DNA of 64,000 bases from the NCBI RefSeq assembly GCF_004777465.1, contig NZ_CP038462.1, forward strand, positions 124,001 through 188,000, given 5' to 3'. Shown here piece after piece: positions 27,643 through 36,474 of this stretch. A program made the position numbers and the translations under genes. Position 1 is the first letter of the stretch; each line of letters opens with the position of its first letter. The notes beneath the pieces are model-generated. The model did not search any database. It was not told the origin of the DNA and saw nothing but the letters and a program-made list of their open reading frames with translations. Source of the stretch: Nocardioides daphniae (GTDB lineage Bacteria; Actinomycetota; Actinomycetes; Propionibacteriales; Nocardioidaceae).

Positions 27643-28800
27643 ATGTCTGTCACACCCATGCGTACGCGTCGCCTCGCGGCCGGCTCGATCGCTGCGGCGT
27701 TCGCGCTCAGCGGCCTCGCTGCCGTCAGCACGGCGCCGGCCCACGCCGCCGCCTTCGACCCGTCGTGCTCGCCGCCGGACCCGGCGATCAAGACGCTCAA
27801 GATCAGCCCGACCCAGGTCAACGTCAAGACCGGCAAGCGCACCGTCGTCGTCTCCGGCACCACCACCGGCCCGGCGCTCGACTCCGTCTACGTCACCGCC
27901 GACCCCGTCGGCAAGGGCGTCGACCAGTTCGCCGTCGGCAACCCCAAGGGCAACTCGTTCTCGGTCAAGGTCGTCGTGCCCAAGGGCGCCGGCAACGGCA
28001 AGCACCAGATCGAGCTCTCGCTCAGCAGCGAGGACGGCTACGCCTGGTACTCGCCGGCGGACCTGGCCGCGAAGTCGCTGCCCAACTCCTTCAACGTGAT
28101 CTCGAAGCCCGACCTGGTCAAGCCGACGATCAAGAAGATCAAGCTCAACACCAAGAAGGTCAACACCACCCGCAAGGCCGCCAAGGTCCAGGTCACGGCC
28201 ACGCTGGCCGACAAGGGCGGGTCGGGCCTCGACTACGCCTACGTCCAGCTGAGCAACGGCCCCGGCAACGCCGCCGCGGTGCTCAAGAAGAAGCGCGGCA
28301 AGTGGGTCGGCACCGCCCTCTTCCCGAAGTGGGCCGGCAACAAGAAGGCCACCGTCACCACCGCGTCCGTGCGTGACGTCGCGGGCAACTCGACCTCGTA
28401 CGGCAAGTTCCCCGGCGCGAAGAAGCTGACCAAGGCGCTCAAGCCCAGCTTCAAGGTCGTCTCGAAGTCGGACCGGAAGGCGCCCAGCATCGGCAGCGTC
28501 ACCGTCACCCCCAACGCCGTGAAGGTCGGCGAGCGCCGCTGGCAGGTCACCTACTCGATCAAGGCCTCCGACACCCAGTCGGGCGTCGTCAGCGTCTACC
28601 CGCGGCTCGTCCTGCGCGGCGGCGACTACCCCGCCACCACCGGCTACAGCTTCCTGACCCTGAAGAAGGGCGTGTGGACCGGCAAGGCCACCATCTGGTG
28701 CTTCGACCAGGCCGGCACCTACGACGTCGAGATCGAGTCGCAGGACCGGGTGGGCAACAAGAGCGTCACCCGCAAGGGCACCGTCACCCTCAGCGAGTGA
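27643..28800 (+). CDS. Secreted protein with Ig-like repeats
   Basis: 385 residues with a twin basic start (MRTRRLAAGS) and a signal peptide ending near AHAAAFD. The start at 27643 is preceded by GGGGGAA. The mature protein has three beta-sandwich-like repeats of ~110 residues, each opening with IK.I...P/NTKKVNT-type strands and closing with a DVAGNS or DRVGNK turn, typical of bacterial Ig-like or cadherin-like domains. It is very Lys-rich (KKIKLNTKKV), so the surface is basic. It is probably cell-wall associated. It is divergent from the coiled-coil protein, possibly its partner. Confidence 0.65.
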   Translation: MSVTPMRTRRLAAGSIAAAFALSGLAAVSTAPAHAAAFDPSCSPPDPAIKTLKISPTQVNVKTGKRTVVVSGTTTGPALDSVYVTADPVGKGVDQFAVGNPKGNSFSVKVVVPKGAGNGKHQIELSLSSEDGYAWYSPADLAAKSLPNSFNVISKPDLVKPTIKKIKLNTKKVNTTRKAAKVQVTATLADKGGSGLDYAYVQLSNGPGNAAAVLKKKRGKWVGTALFPKWAGNKKATVTTASVRDVAGNSTSYGKFPGAKKLTKALKPSFKVVSKSDRKAPSIGSVTVTPNAVKVGERRWQVTYSIKASDTQSGVVSVYPRLVLRGGDYPATTGYSFLTLKKGVWTGKATIWCFDQAGTYDVEIESQDRVGNKSVTRKGTVTLSE

Positions 28801-28820
28801 CGTACGCCTGAGCCACGGCA

Positions 28821-28851
28821 CAGCGCCCGTCCCGGTCCGGGGCGGGCGCTG
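28821..28851 (+). terminator. Hairpin terminator after secreted Ig-like protein gene
   Basis: 13-base arms (28821-28833 and 28839-28851, core CAGCGCCCG / CGGGCGCTG) with one G-T wobble and a 5-base loop, 20 bases after the stop codon. It is GC-rich without a T tract, as is common in Actinobacteria. Confidence 0.65.
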
Positions 28852-28918
28852 CGTCGTCGACGACCCCTCCCTCGCTGCTGCGGGGGAATGTCGCACTCGC
28901 CGGGGCGCTTGACCAGTC

Positions 28919-29971
28919 ATGAAGGTGAGTGGTGAGCGCAAGGTCCCCGGAGGCAAGCTGGTTCGCGTCGACGGACGCGTCGAGGAGGGCCACCTGGTCG
29001 ACGTCGTCGTCTCCGGTGACTTCTTCCTCGAGCCCGACGAGGCGCTCGACGACATCCGTGGCGCGCTCGAGGGGTTGCCCGTCGACACCGGCTTCGACGC
29101 CGTCACGGCGAAGGTCGAAACCGCCCGCGGCGCCGCGGTGATGTTCGGCTTCGAGCCCAAGGACGTCGCGCTGACGGTCTTCCGGGCGCTCGGCCGGGCC
29201 ACCACCTGGGAGGACCACGATTTCGAGCTGGTCGACGCCGGTCCGCTCGAGCCGCTCATGCAGATGGCGGTCGACGAGGTGCTCGCCCGCCAGGTCGCCG
29301 AGGGCCGCCGCAAGCCGGCGCTGCGGATCTGGGACTGGGCCTCGTCGGCGGTGATCATCGGCTCCTACCAGTCGCTCACCAACGAGGTCGACCTCGAGGC
29401 CGCGGCCGAGCACGACATCGCCGTCGTGCGCCGTGTCTCCGGCGGCGGCGCGATGTTCGTCGAGCCCGGCAACACCATCACCTACTCGCTCTACGTGCCC
29501 ACGACGCTCGTCGCCGGGCAGTCGTTCGCGGAGTCGTACAAGTTCCTCGACGCGTGGGTGCTCCGCGCGCTGCGCGGCCTCGGCGTCGACGCCGACTACG
29601 TCTCGCTCAACGACATCGCCTCGCCGCAGGGCAAGATCGGCGGTGCCGCGCAGAAGCGGTTCGCCGCAGGCGGCGTGCTGCACCACGTCACCGCCGCCTA
29701 CGACATCGACGCGCAGAAGATGACCGAGGTGCTGCGGATCGGGCGCGAGAAGCTCTCCGACAAGGGCACGAAGTCGGCCGCCAAGCGGGTCGACCCGATG
29801 CGGTCGCAGACCGGCCTCGAGCGTCACCAGGTGATCGAGGCACTCGTCGCGGAGTTCGACGCGAGCTACGGGCTGACCCCGGTGCCGATCGACGAGGAGA
29901 CGCTGACCGAGGCGAAGGCCCTGGTGGAGTCGAAGTTCGCGACGGCCGAGTGGCTGCAGCGCATCCCCTGA
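28919..29971 (+). CDS. lplA: Lipoate-protein ligase A with N-terminal accessory domain
   Basis: 350 residues. The enzyme adenylates lipoate and attaches it to lysines of E2 subunits and GcvH. The N-terminal ~90 residues (VPGGKLVRVDGRVEEGHLV) correspond to the accessory domain that lies at the C-terminus in E. coli LplA, so the order is swapped. The catalytic domain has RRVSGGGAMFVEPGN, the lipoyl-AMP binding Arg/Gly motif, then GKIGGAAQKR with the conserved Lys. It is a monocistronic-looking gene between two hairpins. Confidence 0.85.
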   Translation: MKVSGERKVPGGKLVRVDGRVEEGHLVDVVVSGDFFLEPDEALDDIRGALEGLPVDTGFDAVTAKVETARGAAVMFGFEPKDVALTVFRALGRATTWEDHDFELVDAGPLEPLMQMAVDEVLARQVAEGRRKPALRIWDWASSAVIIGSYQSLTNEVDLEAAAEHDIAVVRRVSGGGAMFVEPGNTITYSLYVPTTLVAGQSFAESYKFLDAWVLRALRGLGVDADYVSLNDIASPQGKIGGAAQKRFAAGGVLHHVTAAYDIDAQKMTEVLRIGREKLSDKGTKSAAKRVDPMRSQTGLERHQVIEALVAEFDASYGLTPVPIDEETLTEAKALVESKFATAEWLQRIP

Positions 29972-29987
29972 GCCCGGCCCCCTCGCG

Positions 29988-30041
29988 AACTGTGGAGATG
30001 ATGCAGCTGCGACGGCGTTGCCGCGCATCATCTCCACAGTT
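29988..30041. terminator. 17-bp perfect inverted repeat between convergent lplA and dinB
   Basis: Arms AACTGTGGAGATGATGC (29988-30004) and its exact complement (30025-30041), separated by 20 bases. It sits between the 3' ends of two convergent genes and could terminate both. The arms are not GC-rich and the loop is long, so another role is possible. Confidence 0.5.
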
Positions 30042-30056
30042 GCGGTCGGGAAACGG

Positions 30057-31133
30057 TCAGTAGCCACCCTCCGGCGGCACCATCTCGGCGCGTACGCCGA
30101 GCAACCGGATCGCGCGCTCGTCATCGAGGCCTCGCAGCAGGCCCAGCGCGGTCGCGGCGATGACGCCTGCGTCCCACGTCGGCTCTGCCAGCTTGCGCGA
30201 GCGGTTGACCGTGAAGAACGGCGCGAAGCGCACCTTGAGGTGCACGCGCGCGCAGGGGCGGCCCTCGGCGCGGATGTCGGCGACCACCTGCTCGGCGAGC
30301 GCCTGCACCGCCGCCTCGACCTCGTCGGCCGCGACCAGGTCCTGCTGGTAGGTGGTCTCGCGGCCGTGCGCCCGCGGCACCCACGGGGTGTCGTCGACGC
30401 TCGCGCTGCCGGCGCCGCGCCCGAGCTCGCCCAACCACGGGCCGGTCCGCGGACCGAACTCCGCCGCCAGCCGCTCGTCGTCCGCCGTCGCCAGGTCGTG
30501 CACCGTGGCGATCTCGAGGTCGGCCAGCCGCTGCGAGATCCGGCTGCCCACGCCCCACAGGTCGCGCACCGGGCGCTCGCCCATCACCTCGAACCAGTTC
30601 TGGGCCGTCAGCCGGAAGGTGCCGCGTGGCTTGCCGAACTCGGTGGCGGTCTTGGCCCGCACCCGGGTGTCGCCGATGCCGACCGTGCAGTGCAGCTCGG
30701 TGGCCTCCAGCACCCGCTGCTGGATCGTGCGGGCCACTGTCTCGGGGTCGTCGGCCTCGACGGCGACGAAGGCCTCGTCCCACCCGAGCACCTCGACGAC
30801 GACGCCGGGGACGCTGCGTACGGCCCCCATCACGGTGGCGGAGACGGCGTCGTACGCCGGTTTGTCGACGGGCAGCACGACCGCGTCGGGGCAGCGCTTC
30901 ACGGCGGTGCGCAGCGGCATCCCGGAGCGCACCCCGAAGGCGCGGGCCTCGTACGACGCCGTCGAGACCACGCCGCGCTCGGTCGGGTCGCCGCGGCCAC
31001 CGACGATCACCGGCAGCCCGGCCAGCTCGGGGCGGCGCAGGATCTCGACGGCCGCGATGAACTGGTCCATGTCGACGTGCAGCACCCACTGCCGGGCAGC
31101 GGCGGGGTCGCCGGGCTGGGGCGCTGGCCTCAC
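30057..31133 (-). CDS. Y-family DNA polymerase, DinB2 type
   Basis: 358 residues with a GTG start at 31133. Catalytic carboxylates are in HVDMDQFIAAVE and in LGWDEAFVAVE. Little-finger sequences follow. Two features match mycobacterial DinB2 rather than classical Pol IV. The steric-gate position after DMDQF is Ile, not Phe/Tyr, and the C-terminus (LLGVRAEMVPPEGGY) lacks the usual beta-clamp peptide. In mycobacterial DinB2 a Leu at this place permits ribonucleotide incorporation, so the same is expected here by inference. It converges on lplA. Confidence 0.85.
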   Translation of the reverse strand: MRPAPQPGDPAAARQWVLHVDMDQFIAAVEILRRPELAGLPVIVGGRGDPTERGVVSTASYEARAFGVRSGMPLRTAVKRCPDAVVLPVDKPAYDAVSATVMGAVRSVPGVVVEVLGWDEAFVAVEADDPETVARTIQQRVLEATELHCTVGIGDTRVRAKTATEFGKPRGTFRLTAQNWFEVMGERPVRDLWGVGSRISQRLADLEIATVHDLATADDERLAAEFGPRTGPWLGELGRGAGSASVDDTPWVPRAHGRETTYQQDLVAADEVEAAVQALAEQVVADIRAEGRPCARVHLKVRFAPFFTVNRSRKLAEPTWDAGVIAATALGLLRGLDDERAIRLLGVRAEMVPPEGGY

Positions 31134-31160
31134 GCCGTCGACGCTACACGGCAGAGCTGC

Positions 31161-32780
31161 TCAGCGAGCGCGCTCGACGCGCCCCTCGTCCCACACCGGT
31201 CCGTCGGTCTCGCGCACCACCCCGTCGGAGCCGAAGACCAGGAACCGGTCGAAGGTCTTCGCGAACCAGCGGTCGTGGGTCACCGCGAGCACGGTGCCCT
31301 CGTAGGCCTCGAGCGCGGTCTGCAGCGCCTCGGCGCTCTCCAGGTCGAGGTTGTCGGTGGGCTCGTCGAGCAGCAGCGACGTCGCGCCGCCGAGCTCGAG
31401 GCGCAGGATCTGCACGCGCGCCTTCTGCCCGCCCGAGAGCCGGTCGAAGGTGATCTCGGCCTGCTGCTCCAGCTCGTAGCGGCGCAGCGACGACATGGCC
31501 GGGCCGCGCTGCAGGGAGTGCTCGGCCCAGAGGATGTCGAGCAGCGTACGGCCGTTGAGCTCGGGGTAGGCGTGGGTCTGCGCGAAGTGGCCGGGCACGA
31601 CGCGGGCGCCGAGCTTCCAGGTGCCGGTGGGGGCGACCTCGTCGCCGGCCAGCAGCCGCAGGAAGTGCGACTTGCCCGAGCCGTTGGAGCCCAGCACCGC
31701 GACCCGCTCGCCGTGGAAGACCTCCAGGTCGAAGGGCTTCATCAGGCCGGTGAGCTCGAGGTCCTTGACGGTGATGGCCCGCACGCCCGTACGCCCGCCC
31801 TTGAGGCGCATCGTGATGTCCTGCTCGCGCGGCGGCTCCGGCGGCGGGCCGACCTCCTCGAACTTCTTCAGCCGAGTCTGCGCCGCGGCGTAGCGCGAGG
31901 CCAGGGCGTGGCTGACCGAGGCGGCCTGCTGGAGCGAGACCACCAGCTTCTTCAGGCGGGCGTGCTGCTCGTCCCAGCGGCGGCGCAGCTCCTCGAAGCG
32001 GGCGAAGCGCTGCTGGCGGGCCTCGTGGAAGCTCGCGAACCCGTCACCGTGCACCCACACGTCGGCGCCGGCCGGCGACGGCTCGACCGCGACGATCTTC
32101 TCGGCCGCCTCGGAGAGCAGCTCGCGGTCGTGGGAGATGAGCAGGACGGTCTTGCGGGTCTGGCGCAGCTGCTCCTCGAGCCACCGCTTGCCGGGCACGT
32201 CGAGGTAGTTGTCGGGCTCGTCGAGCAGCAGCACCTCGGCCGGGCTGCGGAAGAGCGCCTCCAGCACGACCCGCTTCTGCTCACCGCCCGACAGGCTGGC
32301 GGCCTCGCGGTGCTGCGCGGTGTGGAACGGGATCCCCAGGGCGGCCATGGTGCACATGTCCCAGGTGTTCTCGTAGTCGTAGCCGTCGGCCTCGGCCCAG
32401 TCGGAGAGCGCCTGCGCGTAGGCCATCTGGGTGGGCTCGTCGTCGCTGTGGAGCAGCGCCTCCTCGGCCGCGTCGACGGCTGCGGCGGCCGCGCGGATGC
32501 GCTCGGGCGCCACGGCCACGAGCAGGTCGCGCACGGTCGAGCCGTCGCGGACGCTGCCCACGAACTGCGGCATCACGGCCAGGCCGCCGGAGACCGTGAC
32601 GGTGCCGGAGTCGGGCGTCAGGACGCCCTCGATCAGCCGCATCAGGGTCGTCTTGCCGGCGCCGTTGGGCCCGACCAGCGCGACGACCGACCCCTCGCCG
32701 ACCCGGAAGGAGACGTCGCCGAGCAGCAGCCTCCCGTCAGGGAGGACGTACTCGAGGTGTGCGACGTCGACGTGACCCAT
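31161..32780 (-). CDS. ABC-F family ATPase
   Basis: 539 residues with two ABC domains and no membrane segments, the ABC-F layout of ribosome-acting ATPases. Domain 1 has GPNGAGKT, LSGGEQKR and LLLDEPDNYLD. Domain 2 has GSNGSGKS, LSGGQKAR and LLLDEPTDNLD. Between them is a charged linker (about residues 240-330) corresponding to the P-site tRNA interaction motif. Members rescue or regulate ribosomes or protect them from antibiotics. Which of these applies cannot be decided from sequence. It lies 27 bases upstream of dinB on the same strand. Confidence 0.85.
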   Translation of the reverse strand: MGHVDVAHLEYVLPDGRLLLGDVSFRVGEGSVVALVGPNGAGKTTLMRLIEGVLTPDSGTVTVSGGLAVMPQFVGSVRDGSTVRDLLVAVAPERIRAAAAAVDAAEEALLHSDDEPTQMAYAQALSDWAEADGYDYENTWDMCTMAALGIPFHTAQHREAASLSGGEQKRVVLEALFRSPAEVLLLDEPDNYLDVPGKRWLEEQLRQTRKTVLLISHDRELLSEAAEKIVAVEPSPAGADVWVHGDGFASFHEARQQRFARFEELRRRWDEQHARLKKLVVSLQQAASVSHALASRYAAAQTRLKKFEEVGPPPEPPREQDITMRLKGGRTGVRAITVKDLELTGLMKPFDLEVFHGERVAVLGSNGSGKSHFLRLLAGDEVAPTGTWKLGARVVPGHFAQTHAYPELNGRTLLDILWAEHSLQRGPAMSSLRRYELEQQAEITFDRLSGGQKARVQILRLELGGATSLLLDEPTDNLDLESAEALQTALEAYEGTVLAVTHDRWFAKTFDRFLVFGSDGVVRETDGPVWDEGRVERAR

Positions 32781-32839
32781 GGGCTGAGCCTGTCATCCGG
32801 GGCGAGCCTCGGACGAATCGTTTTCCCGGCGTGCAGCGC

Positions 32840-34614
32840 TCAGAGCGGACGCTTCAGGCCGGCGTGCGACTCCTCGTAGCCCAACCGCGTGTAGAACGCC
32901 CTCGCCTCCGTGCGCGCCAGGTCGGTGGTGAGCTGCGCCAGGGTCGCGCCGCGGCAGCGCCGTGGTCGTGGGCCCAGCTGAGCATCGCGGTGCCGAGGCC
33001 GCGGCCGCGGTGGGCAGGCGCCACGCGTACGCCCTCGACCTGGAGCCGGGTGGTGCCTCCGCGCGAGAGCCCCGGCACGATCGTCAGCTGCATCGTGCCC
33101 GCCACCTCGTCGCGGGCGTCGCGCACCACGGCCAGGTAGTGCGAGGAGTCGCGGGTGATCGCGTCGTACGCCGCCTCGTAGCGCGGCAGCTCGGCGCCCT
33201 CGCGGGTCGCGCCGATCGGGTCGTCGGCGAGGAGGGCGACCAAGGCCCCCACGTCCGTACGCTGCGCACGCATCACCCTGAACACCTCACCGTCGACGAC
33301 CAACCGGCCGCCCGCCGACGCCCGCGCGTGGGCACCGACGTGGTCGACGAGGGCGTCCAGCCAGGCGCCGACGTTGCGCCGGGCCTCGTCGGTGTCGGGG
33401 TAGCGGCAGCGCAGGTGCAGGCCCGACTCGTCGAGGATGAACCAGAGCATCACGCCGTCGGTGAGGATCTCCGCGCCGACGTACTGTGCCTCCAGGCCGG
33501 CCGAGTCGACGCGCACCGGCAGCCGGCGCAGGTCGAGCCAGGAGATCGCGAACATCCCCGGCGCGACCGGCATCCCGCCCCACGGCGCGAGCACGTCGGC
33601 CAGCGGCCAGGAGCCCATCTGCACGGCCTCCTTCACCGCCGCGGCGCTGGCGCGTGGGTCGGGGTCGGCGCTCTCCAGCACCGAGTTGGTGATGAACCAG
33701 CCCACCGAGTCGTGCCAGGTGGGCTCGTAGCGGCTGTGCACCGGGAAGACCGCGCGCAGCGGCTGCTCGGCCAGGCGCTGGGTCACCTCGGTCATCGACG
33801 AGACGACCAGGGCGAGCGTGGAGACGCCGCGGTCGCGGGCCTCGGCGCTGAAGGCGGCGCAGTCGTCGACGTCGAGCACGTCGCGCACCTCGACCCGCTC
33901 ACGCTGCAGGGTCGTGACCTCGCCCAGCGGCATCGGGAAGCGCGGCATCACGCCGCCGCCGTCGGTGATGATCTCCTCCCAGCGGCGCCGCACCTCCTCG
34001 GGCGCGGCGGGCCGGTCGCGCAGCGACTGGGTGTGCTCGGCGAAGGTCGGGGTGGGTGGCAGCGCCGGCTTCTCGCCGGCCCGCACGGCGGCCAGCGAGG
34101 TGAGCAGGTCGCGGGCGATGACCAGCATCGACCACATGTCGGTGTGGGCGTGGTCGGCGCCGACGACGACGGTCGGGCCGGCGGCGGTCTGCAGCACGCA
34201 GAGCCGGTGCGACGGGCGTCCGTAGGGCGTGCAGGCCGCGTCGAGCACGTCGCGCAGCGCCGCGTTGACCGCCTGCCCGGGGGCGATCGGGTGCTCCACC
34301 CAGGCGCCGGGGCCGACCTCGACCTCGTGCAGGACCGGACCCTCGTCGGGGGCTGCAGCGGGGGAGAAGACGGTGCGCAGGGTGCCGTGGCGGGCGACGA
34401 CAGCGAGCCATGCGGTGGCCAGGTCGTCGAGCGCGACCGCCTCGGGCAGCTTGAACGACAGTGCCATCCACGACCCGGGCCGGTCGCCGGCCCCGACGTG
34501 CAGCCCCTGGTCGAAGGAGACCGGGAGCGCGCGACCGGGCTCGCCGACGGTCAGGTCGTAGCCGAGCAGGCGACCGAACGGCAGCCGGAGGTGCGCAACG
34601 TTGGTCAGCCGCAT
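32840..34614 (-). CDS. Condensation-domain-like acyltransferase fused to GNAT acetyltransferase (frameshifted)
   Basis: 591 residues after correction, with a start at 34614. Residues ~1-430 resemble the NRPS condensation / PapA-type acyltransferase fold. The active-site region reads GADHAHTDMWSM, matching HxxxD of these enzymes, and a later stretch SVGWFITNSV fits the second half of the fold. Residues ~435-591 form a GNAT domain with the acetyl-CoA loop HRGRGLGTAML. One base is missing near 32955; restoring it gives a normal GNAT end (ARAFYTRLGYEESHAGLKRP) and a stop at 32840. The substrate is unknown. Both halves being acyltransferases suggests modification of one product. Confidence 0.7.
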
Positions 34615-34657
34615 GGGCGCTAGCCTAGGCGCCCGGTCCCTGCGGAGGAGCTGATCG

Positions 34658-35440
34658 ATGACGACCTTCAGCGTGCCCGGCGCGGAGCTGGACACCGAGT
34701 TCAGCGACGAGCACGGCCACCCTGTCGTCCAGCTCCACGGGTTGACGTCGAGCCGCTACCGCGACCGTCTGCTCGACCTCGACCTCGGTCGCGGGCTCAG
34801 TGGCACCCGGCTGCTGCGGTACGACGCGCGCGGCCACGGCCGCTCGACCGGTCGTGCCGTGCCTGAGGACTACCGCTGGGAGGTGCTGGCCCAGGACCTG
34901 CTGGCGCTGCTCGAGCACTGGTTCCCGGGGGAACGGGTGCACGGCGTCGGCCCGTCGATGGGCTGCGCGACGCTGCTGCACGCGGCCGTCGCCGACCCCG
35001 ACCGGTTCGCCGGGCTCACCCTGCTGGTCCCGCCGACGGCGTGGGAGTCGCGCCGCCTCAAGTCGGCCGACTACCTGCGGGCGGCCGATGTGGTCGAGCG
35101 GCGCGGCATCGACACCTTCGTCGCCGCCGGACGGCTGGTGCCGCGGCCACCCGCCACCGTCGACGCCCCCGAGACCGTGCCCGACGTCTCCGAGGCGCTG
35201 CTGCCCACCCTCTTCCGCGGCGCCGCGCTCACCGACCTCCCGGAGCCGGAGCAGGTCGCGCGCATCGACGTACCGGTCACGATCCTGGCGTGGGTCGACG
35301 ACCCGGCCCACCCGCTGTCGACGGCGGAGCGGCTCGCCGAGCTGCTGCCCGACGCGCGCCTGGAGGTGGCGCGCATCCCCGCCGACGTGGCGCGCTGGCC
35401 GCAGGTGCTGGCCGACGACGTCGCGCGGCACGGGCGCTGA
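34658..35440 (+). CDS. Alpha/beta-hydrolase
   Basis: 260 residues with a start preceded by GGAGGAG. It is an alpha/beta-hydrolase: oxyanion region VVQLHGLTSS, the strand YDARGHGRS, the nucleophile elbow GVGPSMGCAT (Ser), Asp in VDDPAHPLST and a His in the same stretch. The substrate is unknown; the sequence is nearest to small esterase/peroxidase-type hydrolases. It is divergent from the condensation/GNAT fusion, with only 43 bases between. Confidence 0.75.
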   Translation: MTTFSVPGAELDTEFSDEHGHPVVQLHGLTSSRYRDRLLDLDLGRGLSGTRLLRYDARGHGRSTGRAVPEDYRWEVLAQDLLALLEHWFPGERVHGVGPSMGCATLLHAAVADPDRFAGLTLLVPPTAWESRRLKSADYLRAADVVERRGIDTFVAAGRLVPRPPATVDAPETVPDVSEALLPTLFRGAALTDLPEPEQVARIDVPVTILAWVDDPAHPLSTAERLAELLPDARLEVARIPADVARWPQVLADDVARHGR

Positions 35441-35497
35441 GGGACAAACAGTTCAACTTTCACTGACTGCGTTGGCGCACCCTGATTCACTGTCGCC

Positions 35498-35992
35498 ATG
35501 ACCTCCCTCTTCGACTTCTCCGCGACGGCGATCAACGGCACGCCGACCGAGTTCTCGTCGTACGACGGCCAGGTGCTGCTCGTCGTCAACACCGCGTCGC
35601 AGTGCGGCTTCACGCCGCAGTTCACCGGGCTGCAGGAGCTGCAGGACACCTACGCCGACCAGGGCTTCTCGGTGCTGGGCTTCCCGTGCGACCAGTTCCG
35701 CCACCAGGACCCGGGCACCGACGAGGAGATCGCCGACTTCTGCACCGGCCACTTCGGCGTGACCTTCCCGATGTTCTCGAAGATCGACGTCAACGGCGAC
35801 GACGCGCACCCGATCTACCGGTGGCTGCGCCAGCAGAAGGGTGGCCTGCTGGGCGACAAGATCAGGTGGAACTTCACCAAGTTCCTCGTCGGGCGCGACG
35901 GCCAGGTCATCAAGCGCTACGCCCCGACCACCAAGCCCGAGCAGATCGCCGGAGACATCGAGGCGGCGCTCAAGGTCAACCAGCCGAGCTGA
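35498..35992 (+). CDS. Glutathione peroxidase-family (thioredoxin-dependent) peroxidase
   Basis: 164 residues. It has the peroxidatic Cys in NTASQCGFTPQ, the second-motif GFPCDQF with the resolving-type Cys, and WNFTKFLV. This is the Cys-based GPx form, which in bacteria lacking glutathione is reduced by thioredoxin. It detoxifies hydroperoxides in the cytoplasm. A second family member is at 58465-58962. It ends about 100 bases before a strong hairpin. Confidence 0.85.
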   Translation: MTSLFDFSATAINGTPTEFSSYDGQVLLVVNTASQCGFTPQFTGLQELQDTYADQGFSVLGFPCDQFRHQDPGTDEEIADFCTGHFGVTFPMFSKIDVNGDDAHPIYRWLRQQKGGLLGDKIRWNFTKFLVGRDGQVIKRYAPTTKPEQIAGDIEAALKVNQPS

Positions 35993-36093
35993 CGCCACCT
36001 CGTACGCAGGCACCGCGTACGCAGTCTGTGTGCGCAGATCGGTGCGTGCGGCGGCGTGTCGCGGCGGTTCGCGCACACAACGTACGCACGCAA

Positions 36094-36123
36094 CAGGGCC
36101 CCGGAGATCTTTCCGGGGCCCTG
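36094..36123. terminator. Strong bidirectional hairpin terminator
   Basis: 12-base perfect arms (CAGGGCCCCGGA and its complement) with a 6-base loop. It lies between the GPx gene (plus) and the GNAT gene (minus), whose stops are 101 and 27 bases away. Confidence 0.75.
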
Positions 36124-36150
36124 CTCAGCGCTGCTGGGTGCTGTGGTGGC

Positions 36151-36474
36151 TCAGGCCAGGCCGAACTCCGCGCGCGACGCCTCGGGGACGAGGTCGACGT
36201 ACTCGGGGTTCTTCTGGATGAAGCGCTGGTAGAGCGGGCAGTGCGGCAGCGCGCCCAGCCCCTCCTGGCGTACGTGGTTGAGCGACGCCTCGGCCAGCGT
36301 CTTCGCCAGGCCTCGCCCGGCGTACGCCTCGAAGACCTCGGTGTGGAGGAAGTCGATGACGCCGTCGAGCCTGCGGTAGTCGGCGAAGCCGGCGAGCTCG
36401 CCGGCCACGTGGACCTCGTAGCGGTTGGCCTCGGGCGCGTCGTTGACGGTCACGGCCTCGTTGTTCTCGCTCAT
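36151..36474 (-). CDS. Small GNAT N-acetyltransferase (NATD1/YjdJ-like)
   Basis: 107 residues. It is a minimal GNAT domain: RYEVHVAGELAGFADYRR, the beta4 strand VIDFLHTEVFEAYAGRGLAK with the acetyl-CoA loop, and LPHCPLYQRFIQKNPEYV at the end, typical of the short YjdJ-type family. The ATG overlaps the stop of the MMPL gene by 4 bases (ATGA), so it is translated with that exporter. The substrate is unknown. Confidence 0.8.
   Translation of the reverse strand: MSENNEAVTVNDAPEANRYEVHVAGELAGFADYRRLDGVIDFLHTEVFEAYAGRGLAKTLAEASLNHVRQEGLGALPHCPLYQRFIQKNPEYVDLVPEASRAEFGLA

Noticed and set aside
30018..32879. A 953-residue plus-strand open frame
   Set aside because: Antisense to dinB and the ABC-F gene; no domain or start signal, composition typical of a shadow frame.
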